A DNA stretch of 57,389 nucleotides. It comes from a virus. Where the stretch lies: positions 1 through 57,389 of IMG/VR virus record IMGVR_UViG_3300021091_000085. One strand, 5' to 3'. The translations under genes were made by a program, and so were the position numbers. Below, one piece after another: positions 7,895 through 16,237 of the stretch. The first letter of the stretch is position 1; each line of letters starts with the position of its first letter. The notes under the pieces were generated by a model. That model was not told where the DNA came from. It searched no databases and was given only the letters and a program-made list of their open reading frames with translations.

Positions 7895-8776
7895 CTAAAA
7901 TTCACTTGATGGTGGTACACCTATTGAAACACCTTTTGTGCTTTCATTTTGTTGTTTTTCATGTTCTTGCAATTCTTTATGAAAATTATAAAATATATCT
8001 GATTCTACAGGTGGTAAAGAATCATAATAATTACAATCAATATTATGCTGTTTTGATAAAATAAATTGCTTTAAAAATATATTGGTTAAATGTTCATTAA
8101 AAAATACGGATAATAAAGCATGCATATTATCTTGGTCTAGATATAGCTTAACAGGTGTTTCTTCTTTTGTTTCAATATTAACTTTGAGAGTTAAAATATC
8201 AAAATCTTGTATTTGTTGTTTAAAAAGATATATGCTTTGATACAATCTCAACATAATCTGACCTGGTAATATATTGATAGCTTCAATTTTTTCATTTTCA
8301 GGTAAATTGTTAAGATCAAAAATTCTATTACCAATTTTAATTGAATATATAAAATTGTGAATATCTTGCGGGTTGATAAAAATTTGTTTAGGTACCCCAG
8401 TAGTAACTTGTAATAACCCATACTGTATGTTATCTGCAAAAGTTAGTTGTGAGTTGTTTACAATTTTATCTATTATTGAATATATACTATAATTTAAGTT
8501 ATACTTAGCGCTATCTTTTTGTATAGATTGGGTTAGAGTGTCACCTATAGAAATACAACGTAAGTTAAGTAGTGTAACGAATTTATCTATAAAATTTATA
8601 TCCGTCAATTCTCCAAAGGAGCAATCATATATAAGACTGTTAATAAAATTATTACATTGACTATAATTTTTATTGGTTAATGTTTTAAGTAAATTTTTAT
8701 ATTCCAAATTAGTAAACTGTTTAATAGAAACAGTTTTTTTACTGTATGGTAAATATATGCGGATAGTAAAAGCCAC
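7895..8776 (-). CDS. putative baseplate hub protein, T4 gp26-like
   Basis: 293 aa. The N terminus (IRIYLPYSKKTVSIKQFTNLEY) has the pattern of T4 gp26-type baseplate hub proteins, where a short beta segment with a Lys-rich turn precedes 'xFTxxEYxxLL'. The gene is last in the packaging and tail cluster (gp17, tube-like, gp18, gp19, tube initiator), where hub genes are expected. It is longer than T4 gp26 (about 208 aa), with an extra polar C terminus rich in E, Q and S. It could instead be an unrelated hub chaperone such as gp51. Moderate confidence in a baseplate role, low in the exact homologue. Confidence 0.55.
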   Translation of the reverse strand: MAFTIRIYLPYSKKTVSIKQFTNLEYKNLLKTLTNKNYSQCNNFINSLIYDCSFGELTDINFIDKFVTLLNLRCISIGDTLTQSIQKDSAKYNLNYSIYSIIDKIVNNSQLTFADNIQYGLLQVTTGVPKQIFINPQDIHNFIYSIKIGNRIFDLNNLPENEKIEAINILPGQIMLRLYQSIYLFKQQIQDFDILTLKVNIETKEETPVKLYLDQDNMHALLSVFFNEHLTNIFLKQFILSKQHNIDCNYYDSLPPVESDIFYNFHKELQEHEKQQNESTKGVSIGVPPSSEF

Positions 8777-8813
8777 GTAAATAATTTATCTATAATATAA
8801 GTTTAAATCAATT

Positions 8814-9683
8814 TTAACCCTGTAATGGCGATATACGTGGTATAATATTGCCTGATCTTATTCTATTAATTATATCAGGTAATGGTAAATATAGCGTATT
8901 TTGTACCGCATAATTACTATATCTCCATGTTACCGGGTATGTATCAATTGCTTCACCCTCATACACCAACTCTCTACTTGCCACTGTAGTTGGATAGCAA
9001 TTATAAAAAGTCCAAATTTTGCGAGGTATCATAGATAGTTTTTGATACGATCTAGTATACTGCAAAATTGTTATAGTTGTACTGACGTCTTTTTCTGCTT
9101 CGTTAATTGGTCTTGCAACATAACCATAATGCTCACTTAAAATTACCCATGGTCTAATTACAAAATCTACAAACGATGTATTGGTTTCCAAAAAGTTGAT
9201 TTGAAAGCCTGAATCGAAACCTGTTCTACCGTTACTAACTGAACCGTTTAAAAAACCTCTATTAAACCCATTTTCAGTAGAAGATGTATTATTAACTTCA
9301 TTTTCAGGTATACCTACACCTTGTGCGAAAATACAACCTACAACTTTATTCAATGGAAATGATTTTAATTTTGTAACAGCACTATTTATATTAAAGTTGT
9401 GGGTGTTACCTTCTGTGCGTTCAAGCATTTGCAATGTTTGCGTTGTTAAAGCTTTAGGGTAACCTTGTATTAATACTAACCATTGAGTTTTAAGTGGTAT
9501 AGCAGTTAACCACGACTCCATTTGTGCAATAAAATAATCCCTCGCACTAATTAGTGGTATACCTGGAATTGTGTAACCAAAAATATTCGTTATTTGAGGT
9601 GCAATTAACGAATTTGTACCAGTGAAAACACCTGATATATTTTCACCTAAACCCCTTACTACATCTGTTATTGGGTTATTCAT
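8814..9683 (-). CDS. tail tube initiator / baseplate-tube junction protein, gp54/gp48-like
   Basis: 289 aa. The C-terminal two thirds show the tube fold seen in T4 gp19, gp48 and gp54, with the recognisable segment FVIRPWVILSEHYGYVARP and a final beta-rich stretch (VTWRYSNYAVQNTLYLPLPD). T4 gp54 and gp48 form the platform on which gp19 polymerises. Length and position right after gp19 fit gp54. The N terminus is a Gly/Ser-rich extension ahead of the fold. A perfect 20-base hairpin lies just before the start codon. Confidence 0.75.
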   Translation of the reverse strand: MNNPITDVVRGLGENISGVFTGTNSLIAPQITNIFGYTIPGIPLISARDYFIAQMESWLTAIPLKTQWLVLIQGYPKALTTQTLQMLERTEGNTHNFNINSAVTKLKSFPLNKVVGCIFAQGVGIPENEVNNTSSTENGFNRGFLNGSVSNGRTGFDSGFQINFLETNTSFVDFVIRPWVILSEHYGYVARPINEAEKDVSTTITILQYTRSYQKLSMIPRKIWTFYNCYPTTVASRELVYEGEAIDTYPVTWRYSNYAVQNTLYLPLPDIINRIRSGNIIPRISPLQG

Positions 9684-9703
9684 CTAAGATTATTTAATCT
9701 TAG
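9684..9703 (-). promoter_or_regulatory. 20-base hairpin directly before a start codon
   Basis: CTAAGATT-ATTT-AATCTTAG is a perfect 8 bp inverted repeat. It fills the gap between the gp19 stop (9706) and the next ATG (9683) and contains a TTAAATA-like core. It has no T-run, so it is unlikely to be a terminator. It could be a translational operator, an RNA processing site or a promoter-embedded palindrome. Confidence 0.5.
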
Positions 9704-9705
9704 AA

Positions 9706-10269
9706 TTACTGTCCTCTTGGTGGGGCTAATCTTCTAAAGTAATGGTATGCTACAGTTGCTGTAAAGTTAACAACATCACCTGTACCAGATGACATATTAT
9801 ACTCAATTGCTCCAACGGTTCTTACTGATACACCAACTAACTGATATTGTGATACTCTATTAAGCTGGGTATCTAATTGTAACATATCAATTGTTGCAGT
9901 CTGTCTTGGTGCAAAATAATTACCTGTGCTTGTTGCATCGTCGAATATATCACGTGACCAATCTTCGAATTTGCGACGTATTTGTGATCTTGAATCACAA
10001 TAGAATGTTAAATTATAACCTTCTGAGCCATCGTAAGTTGCTACACCGGGTAAGTTAAAATTGAGACCCATGTATGGTACTGCAACGTTTTGGATTGATC
10101 TTGCAGGTAGTGAACCAGCTGTCAAGTAAACCAAATCATTCTCATCGAATGTAATAGTACTAGCACCACCCGTGTTCATTGAAAGTAATCTAAATTGAAA
10201 ATTACGTGCAAAATCACGTTGTAATGCTACTCTGTAAAAATCGGCTATAGTTTGCTTTACGTCTGGCAT
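9706..10269 (-). CDS. 19: tail tube protein gp19
   Basis: 187 aa, close to the usual 163-200 aa. It has the gp19 pattern: N-terminal helix VALQRDFARNFQFRLL, LTAGSLPARSIQNVAVPYMG, GYNLTFYCDSRSQIRRKFEDW and a C-terminal strand pair ending VNFTATVAYHYFRRL. It stacks as hexameric rings inside the sheath to form the DNA conduit. The start is preceded by AATAAATA about 5 bases upstream, and a strong terminator separates it from gp18, so it likely has its own late promoter. Confidence 0.92.
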   Translation of the reverse strand: MPDVKQTIADFYRVALQRDFARNFQFRLLSMNTGGASTITFDENDLVYLTAGSLPARSIQNVAVPYMGLNFNLPGVATYDGSEGYNLTFYCDSRSQIRRKFEDWSRDIFDDATSTGNYFAPRQTATIDMLQLDTQLNRVSQYQLVGVSVRTVGAIEYNMSSGTGDVVNFTATVAYHYFRRLAPPRGQ

Positions 10270-10304
10270 ATAATTATTTATTCTTGGATGGGTTTTTTTT
10301 ACAT

Positions 10305-10331
10305 AAAAAAGGGACCGAAAAACGGTCCCTT
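10305..10331 (-). terminator. rho-independent terminator after gp18
   Basis: Read on the minus strand: AAGGGACCG, a 5-base T loop, CGGTCCCTT, then a run of T. A 9 bp GC-containing stem with a poly-U tail lies 20-50 bases past the sheath stop. It would uncouple gp18 from gp19 and limit read-through. Confidence 0.88.
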
Positions 10332-10353
10332 CTGTATTAATATTTACCTGTTT

Positions 10354-12780
10354 TTATCCTACCAACTCTTGGAAGTTCTGCGATGTTCTCGTTGCAATAA
10401 AGTTCACTAAGATGAACTCTGCAGTTCTTACAGGTTTAATGTAAATATCAACAATCAATTGATTTTGATCAATTACTTCAGGTGTGTTATTCCTTTCATC
10501 GCATACAATGAGATAATCATATACACCTTCAGTATTTTTAGCATCATCAAATATTGGGTTGATAACATTAACAAGACTAGATCTTGTAAACAATGTATTA
10601 GGTTCAAATATGAAATACTTAACTGTATTTCTTGTTTGTTTCTCTAACACCAAGAACAATCTCCTTACATTAATTCTATCAAATGCACTTGGCTTGTCTA
10701 ATAATGTTTTCTGACCCATTACAACAAACCCTTCACCTGGGAAGAATGCAACAGGATTTATACTTAACGGGTATAATTGATCACGTTGTGCTTGATTTGG
10801 ATAAAATGCAATATCAGTAATTGTTTGCACTAAACCTCTTGTGAAACCAGCTGGTGCAAACCATGGTTTAAAGTTTGCATCAGTGTTACCCATCAATTGA
10901 CCTGCAACACCGCTGAATGGTATCCAAACTTGTTGGCTGCTAAACGAATCAAATACTTTAGCCCATGTACCATATATACAAGCGTAACTTGTGTTAGCAT
11001 TATACAACAAATGTTTTAACGGTGAGTAAATATATTGACCGAAGTTATAGCTACCTTGGCTTATTGTTTTAAGGTTGGGTCCATCAACAAGCAAGTTTCT
11101 ATATACATCAGCAATAAGCAAGCAATCTTTTCTGGTGTTCTGGCAGAATGAATTCATCTGTGAGAATATAACATTCCAGTTTGTTATAATTGCTGATGCA
11201 TCTGTATCATTACCACCTAAAATGTCAGTGGTTGGTTTAGCTGTTCTCAAACCATCTACAAACTGTAACATGCTAACCGTGTCATCAAAGTAATTGGTAC
11301 CTAATGTTTGACATGTAGTGAATATTGTTGAAAGACCTGCGTCAAGAACAATATCAATATCATAAAGGTCAATATTTGACAATCTGTCAAATAAACGATC
11401 TAATTTATTAGGTATGCTACCAACACTCTTATTTGTTATTTGAGTTGGTGTAAATACACCCTGAGCCCAAAGATAGCCACCATCGCTACCAATACCAGTT
11501 GCTGCACTTTGAACAACCCCTGATGCTGCACCAACAATTGATGTATATTCACTATCTGTAATATCTGTGGATGATAACAAATATGTGAGTGTATTTGTTG
11601 CCATTCTTACTTTGGTCTTAGGTAAACCATCTAAACTTAACCAAGTTGTTGTTCTGTAATCTGGTGCACCTGCAGGTTGATATATCTCACCAGAAATATA
11701 CGGGTTAACAAGAACTTTAACATTTGGACTTGTTTGTGCAACTTTTGGTAAAAAGAAACTTATAGGTTGACCACCATTTTCACTGTTAATTTGACGATTA
11801 AAATCAAGTGAACCAATATAACCTTCTTGATAAACGAAATCAAGCTTAATGGTATCGGGTGAGAACGTTGATTGGCGTAATTTAAACACTGCAAGGGTTA
11901 ATGTATCATCAAAACCTCTTGTGTTAAGATTATATGTTGGAATTGCCTCAATAACCTCTGAAACTGTGTTACCAGCAGGAATTTCCGTTGATGGTAATGC
12001 AAGTTGGAAGTTAAGACGTGTAGATGGTAATGTTGAAGCGTATGTATTGCTATTAAGATTATATGAATCCAACAATGTTGAAACACCTCTTACACCGATA
12101 ACATTATCAAATGGTGTTGCAGGGTTATAATTTGTGTTATCTACTATAGCCGTATAATAACCTTCAAATCTGTTGTTGTTAGCAACTTGAGCACTATTAA
12201 GAATAATTACACCAGCACTAGCTAAATTTTGAATATTTAAATCAGAGCTGTTCCAATCTAAAAGTGATGATAAATCAGTTGATGAAGCTGACCATGTAAA
12301 TGATGTACCTTCTTGTAATAACAATGCGTTATATGCTGAAAGCGGTAAATTTACAAGATAAGGAGCACCAAGAAAATATGTCGAAATAGGGTTGGTTGAT
12401 GTATAAGCAAGGTTGCTTGTTAACTCTGTGCCGTTATAAGCTGTAACAGGGTAAACAAGTGCACTATAAAAGGTCTGGCTAAATCCTTCACCGGTGTTGT
12501 CACCATAAGGTAATCTATTAACCAACACATTTACCGGGCTATTAAATAACTGAGCTACTGAATGGTAGAAATACCTTTCTGCAGCATTTGTCGGTGCACC
12601 GTAAATATCGAGAAATTCGGATCTTGATGTAACTTGTATTACTTCATCAGCTGGACCCTGAGGAGCGAAACCTGCAACGAGCACATTTGTACCGATTTTT
12701 AATGCTGCTCTAAGCGTGAGATCAACCTCATTTATTTGCACACCTGGGCTAGTTAATCTATTATTATTCGTGATAGGCAT
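10354..12780 (-). CDS. 18: contractile tail sheath protein gp18
   Basis: 808 aa, in the range of large T4-like sheaths (T4 gp18 is 659 aa). The start (NRLTSPGVQINEVDLT) is the conserved sheath N terminus that joins neighbouring subunits. The C-terminal domain has GEGFVVMGQKTL, INVRRLFLVLEK and RTAEFILVNFIATR, the conserved sheath core. It drives contraction during infection. The leader contains AATAAATATAAAT running into the ATG, identical to that of the plus-strand gene at 16,237, and a terminator follows it. The extra length probably reflects surface domains inserted between residues 100 and 450. Confidence 0.95.
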   Translation of the reverse strand: MPITNNNRLTSPGVQINEVDLTLRAALKIGTNVLVAGFAPQGPADEVIQVTSRSEFLDIYGAPTNAAERYFYHSVAQLFNSPVNVLVNRLPYGDNTGEGFSQTFYSALVYPVTAYNGTELTSNLAYTSTNPISTYFLGAPYLVNLPLSAYNALLLQEGTSFTWSASSTDLSSLLDWNSSDLNIQNLASAGVIILNSAQVANNNRFEGYYTAIVDNTNYNPATPFDNVIGVRGVSTLLDSYNLNSNTYASTLPSTRLNFQLALPSTEIPAGNTVSEVIEAIPTYNLNTRGFDDTLTLAVFKLRQSTFSPDTIKLDFVYQEGYIGSLDFNRQINSENGGQPISFFLPKVAQTSPNVKVLVNPYISGEIYQPAGAPDYRTTTWLSLDGLPKTKVRMATNTLTYLLSSTDITDSEYTSIVGAASGVVQSAATGIGSDGGYLWAQGVFTPTQITNKSVGSIPNKLDRLFDRLSNIDLYDIDIVLDAGLSTIFTTCQTLGTNYFDDTVSMLQFVDGLRTAKPTTDILGGNDTDASAIITNWNVIFSQMNSFCQNTRKDCLLIADVYRNLLVDGPNLKTISQGSYNFGQYIYSPLKHLLYNANTSYACIYGTWAKVFDSFSSQQVWIPFSGVAGQLMGNTDANFKPWFAPAGFTRGLVQTITDIAFYPNQAQRDQLYPLSINPVAFFPGEGFVVMGQKTLLDKPSAFDRINVRRLFLVLEKQTRNTVKYFIFEPNTLFTRSSLVNVINPIFDDAKNTEGVYDYLIVCDERNNTPEVIDQNQLIVDIYIKPVRTAEFILVNFIATRTSQNFQELVG

Positions 12781-12813
12781 ATTTATATTTATTGATTACG
12801 TACCACTTTTTTT

Positions 12814-13434
12814 CTAGATCAAAAGTTTCATGTAAAATTGATTAAATGAAAATGTAAAAGCTGTATCATATTGAGTAGCATCCCTGTAATTAGCTGTTAA
12901 AGACCCTAAATTTACTGGAAATGCTTTGGTGTATGTAAATTGTGCTATTTTATTATTATACTCATCTAAACTATATAAAGTAAAGTCAGTATAGTAAAGG
13001 TCTGACTCAGATAACCCTTGTTTGTAATTCTTTCTTGATATAGACTTAACCACATCATCTATACCACCTTGGTCAGATTTTGCAAAAATACCGTCTTTAT
13101 CATCATTTAAAATATCTAACCATTTATAGATAAAATAGTAATTATGAAATCTATTATCTACAGTAAAGTTTACAGTGATGTCATTATAAGGTGTTCTTGA
13201 ATAAGTTGATACTTTAATACTTTGATTACCAAACCCTAAAGTTGTAGATGGTACACTGATTTCAGGTATTATAGTACCATACACACTATATTGTATACTT
13301 GTTGGAAAAATGTTACCGATATCAAATTCTCTAAATATCTTAGGTGGTGTTAACACAAGAATAAATTTATCCGCTCTCTGTTTATTGATCGGAGCTTGCG
13401 TATACGGTAATGAATTGACTGGTATATCTGCCAC
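12814..13434 (-). CDS. tail tube-fold protein (gp19 paralogue)
   Basis: 206 aa from a GTG start (GTGGCAGATATACC). The ACTAATAAATA box upstream supports that start. It shows the tube-type layout: KFILVLTPP, IIPEISVPSTTLGFG, ITVNFTVDNRFHNYYFIYKWLDIL, with a terminal FTFSFNQFYMKLL strand. T4 gp19, gp48 and gp54 share this fold. Its place between the terminase and the sheath is unusual. It could be a second tube component or a tail terminator-like protein. Tube-fold membership is likely, exact role uncertain. Confidence 0.65.
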   Translation of the reverse strand: MADIPVNSLPYTQAPINKQRADKFILVLTPPKIFREFDIGNIFPTSIQYSVYGTIIPEISVPSTTLGFGNQSIKVSTYSRTPYNDITVNFTVDNRFHNYYFIYKWLDILNDDKDGIFAKSDQGGIDDVVKSISRKNYKQGLSESDLYYTDFTLYSLDEYNNKIAQFTYTKAFPVNLGSLTANYRDATQYDTAFTFSFNQFYMKLLI

Positions 13435-13445
13435 AATAATATTTA

Positions 13446-16202
13446 TTAGTACCTTTGTTGATGTAAGAAAGAGTACCCCATTGCTTTTAGTTCATCTAAG
13501 TCTTCATTTGGCTCACCTTCATTTGATGTAAATACAAAAGGTGTAGGTAAACCTTGTTGTAAATTATTCATCCCGTTGTAAATTGAATTAAATGAATGTA
13601 AAGCAACATTTGATGTATCGTGATATGGTTTAATAATTAACGGTCTTTTATTTTCATCATACTTTTCAACATGAAAATATTTTTCAACAAGTTCGTTATC
13701 CAATACAATTAGAGCCCATACTAGACTCATTACACGGTCATCAAATACATCCGCACCAGGTCTAGCTTTCCATGAACCGTTAGGGTATCTTACGAAATTC
13801 TTAAGTTCTTTTAACGTATTTTCATCCCTTATTGCAACAGCTTTTTGTTCTTTTAACCAATATCTTTTATTCATCACCCCTTTAAATTTTATATTAGAGT
13901 GTGATGTAATACCTTTTTTATTGGTTGCAATTTTTAAGCTGTTTCCATAGCCGTAAGTTAAAATATTAGTGTAATTATAAGAATAAAACAATTGATCAAT
14001 TACTTGACCCCCGCAGTTATTTCTTTCTATTGACACCAATGGGTTACCCCATTGCGTTAAAATTTCATGCAACTTTTTTGTGAAGTGAATAGGAGCAATT
14101 GTGTTACAATTATAGGTCGCAACTTGTTCAATATTGGTCAAATCTTGTAAATCTAAAATTTGGATTGACGTATAATTTTCACCCAGACCTTCCGCTACAT
14201 CAACACCCACAACGTAAACACCGTTAGGTTCAGGGTCTTTATAAACATAGTATTTACCTTCATCTAAAACAAACTGTGGTTGGCGTATATTCTTTTTTAA
14301 ATGTGCAAATAAAACTTCATCAACTGCTGATTCACCTGTTTGTATAAACTTGCAACCAAACTCTTGATCAAATGCCTCTTCGCTACCAAGAGCGAGTATC
14401 ATTTCACGTCTCCACAGTAAATTTCTACCAGGAATCTCACTCCAAAGAACCTTATCGTAAGCCCAATTATTTTTATTAGCTTCTGCTTTGGAATATATAT
14501 CGTAAAATAAATTATCTGTCCCGTTGGCTGTTGAAGCTATAAAGATTTTTGATTTTTTAGATGACGAAACAATGGGAAACACTGATTTCCAGAACTCATT
14601 TACTATGTGTGGTTCAATAAACGCCAACTCATCCAAAATAAGTAAACTGACTGACATACCACGGGCAGCTGTACCCGTTGTGGTACTTATACCTATTGAA
14701 CTACCATTACTCAAAACCATGGATTCCTTACCATATTCTTTAACACCTGCTTTCAACCAATTAGGTAATTCTTCATATGCTAAACGTATTCTACTAAAAA
14801 TTTCTTTAGCGGTACCTTCTTTATTTGCAACAATTAACACTTTTTGATCATCGTTAAAACAAGCAAACCAAAGTGCATATATTGTCATTAATGTGGTGTT
14901 ATGTGTGGGTATATACTGTCTACCACAGAGAAATAAATTATCTTTACTATCTACAGTTATGCATCTTACAGGTACAGAGTCAATCTTCTCAACATTTTTA
15001 ATATAATGCCATTGGGATCTAAATTTTGATTGTACATGTAGTGGTTTAGGTTTTATACGCGACTTTTTAAACATTAAAGTTGCTACATACTCAATAGGTG
15101 TAAAAGTAATACACCCGCATTCAGCGCATTCGACCCCGTTTAATGTAGGGGTATATTGTTTAAATGTAACTTTGTAGCCAAGGCTCTCAACCAGTTCTTT
15201 TACCTGTTTAACCAACCGTATATTAGTATTATAAAATTGACAAACACCGTTTTTATTGATATAACCATCACTATCAATTAAACCTTGTAATAATTTTAAT
15301 CTTTGTTGTCTTGAAGATTGTAAGTAAGCAGTCGGTATATGTTTATTATCTATTAAGTTATTATCATGCAATAATGTAGATAAACTTTTGGTTTTAACAT
15401 TACTTGTTGTAGATAACCTTAATGTATAATTATCTGCATAATATTCGTGTAAAGTTAATTTATCAAATTGTGATTGATATGTTTTAAGTGTATCTATCGT
15501 TTCATTTAAATCACGTTTACCTATTGAGATAGTAGCACCACTTGATGTACCGTCACCTAGCCACATACCTAGCACATAAGGATCAATAGGTAAATTACTA
15601 GATTCATATGTAACACCATTAATACACATTGGTATACGATGGTTAGGCTCTTTACCAGCTAATAATGTTTTACAGATTTCACCTGTTGTCTTAACAGTTC
15701 CGCCTTTATATCTTTCATTTTTCGACTCTGTAAACCATAAATGTTCTTCATCTGCAATAATTGTTTCACCATTATCAAATGTTATTTTATAACATGGTCT
15801 ACCATACATCACATCATGCGCACATAAAATATTACATGGTTTACCATCTAAACCGTATACTTGATCACCTTGTTTAAGCTCACCCATAGTTGTCCACCCG
15901 TTCGGTGTTGGTATAGGCGTATCTAATGCTAATGCCTTACCTATCTGACGGGAAGCTAAAAGTATAAAAAAACGGTTATCCATCATTTTTTTGAGAACCC
16001 GTTTTTGACATTTATGTAGTTCAATACATTTTCTACCTTCATCTAAGCTAATTATATAAAAGTAAGTTGAAGCAAAGTGTACAATATCATCAGATGATTT
16101 TTTAATCTCTTTAATCATCTCAGGAGTATACTCAAAGCTAGTATTTGCTGTTGGTAAATTTGGATTACCCAGGTAGTGTTCTCGTTGTTTTCCTATTGCC
16201 AC
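13446..16202 (-). CDS. 17: terminase large subunit gp17, interrupted by an intein
   Basis: 918 aa precursor; removal of a 346-residue intein leaves 572 aa, near T4 gp17 (610 aa). The ATPase P-loop is rebuilt only after splicing (SRQIGK joined to TT). Walker B/motif II is LLILDELAF, the coupling motif is IASTANG, and the RNase H-like nuclease has VVGVDVAEG and later FDDRVMSLVWA with the catalytic acids. It packages DNA into proheads and cuts concatemers. It starts with GTG, and ACTAAATA lies 5-12 bases upstream. Without splicing the motor cannot bind ATP. Confidence 0.96.
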   Translation of the reverse strand: MAIGKQREHYLGNPNLPTANTSFEYTPEMIKEIKKSSDDIVHFASTYFYIISLDEGRKCIELHKCQKRVLKKMMDNRFFILLASRQIGKALALDTPIPTPNGWTTMGELKQGDQVYGLDGKPCNILCAHDVMYGRPCYKITFDNGETIIADEEHLWFTESKNERYKGGTVKTTGEICKTLLAGKEPNHRIPMCINGVTYESSNLPIDPYVLGMWLGDGTSSGATISIGKRDLNETIDTLKTYQSQFDKLTLHEYYADNYTLRLSTTSNVKTKSLSTLLHDNNLIDNKHIPTAYLQSSRQQRLKLLQGLIDSDGYINKNGVCQFYNTNIRLVKQVKELVESLGYKVTFKQYTPTLNGVECAECGCITFTPIEYVATLMFKKSRIKPKPLHVQSKFRSQWHYIKNVEKIDSVPVRCITVDSKDNLFLCGRQYIPTHNTTLMTIYALWFACFNDDQKVLIVANKEGTAKEIFSRIRLAYEELPNWLKAGVKEYGKESMVLSNGSSIGISTTTGTAARGMSVSLLILDELAFIEPHIVNEFWKSVFPIVSSSKKSKIFIASTANGTDNLFYDIYSKAEANKNNWAYDKVLWSEIPGRNLLWRREMILALGSEEAFDQEFGCKFIQTGESAVDEVLFAHLKKNIRQPQFVLDEGKYYVYKDPEPNGVYVVGVDVAEGLGENYTSIQILDLQDLTNIEQVATYNCNTIAPIHFTKKLHEILTQWGNPLVSIERNNCGGQVIDQLFYSYNYTNILTYGYGNSLKIATNKKGITSHSNIKFKGVMNKRYWLKEQKAVAIRDENTLKELKNFVRYPNGSWKARPGADVFDDRVMSLVWALIVLDNELVEKYFHVEKYDENKRPLIIKPYHDTSNVALHSFNSIYNGMNNLQQGLPTPFVFTSNEGEPNEDLDELKAMGYSFLHQQRY
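14898..15935 (-). mobile_element. class 3 intein with LAGLIDADG homing endonuclease in the terminase P-loop
   Basis: Residues 90-435 of the precursor (346 aa), between Lys of the P-loop and Thr-Thr. It begins ALALDTPIPTPNGW, so position 1 is Ala, not Cys or Ser, and it ends PTHN with Thr at +1. The three class 3 hallmarks are present at intein positions W67 (EEHLWFT, block B), C325 (VPVRCITV, block F) and T344 (PTHN, block G). Two LAGLIDADG motifs (LGMWLGDGT with D128; LLQGLIDSDG with D223) indicate an intact homing endonuclease. In class 3 inteins the block F Cys makes the first branched intermediate. Confidence 0.92.
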
Positions 16203-16223
16203 TCTATTATTTAGTAAGCGGAC

Positions 16224-16237
16224 AATAAATATAAATA
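16224..16237 (+). promoter_or_regulatory. late-type AATAAATA/TATAAATA box at the start of a plus-strand gene
   Basis: AATAAATATAAATATG: two overlapping T4-late-like boxes, the second running into the start codon. The same string precedes the tail sheath gene on the other strand. It is consistent with recognition by the gp55-type sigma factor encoded at 45.5-46.0 kb. Confidence 0.6.

Noticed and set aside
10291-10300. GGTTTTTTTT considered as a second plus-strand terminator tail
   Set aside because: No GC-rich stem precedes it on the plus strand, and the strong hairpin nearby is oriented for the minus-strand sheath gene.
11849-12130. Plus-strand open frame inside the tail sheath gene
   Set aside because: Opposite-strand shadow of a conserved gene, without upstream box or spacing to any neighbour.
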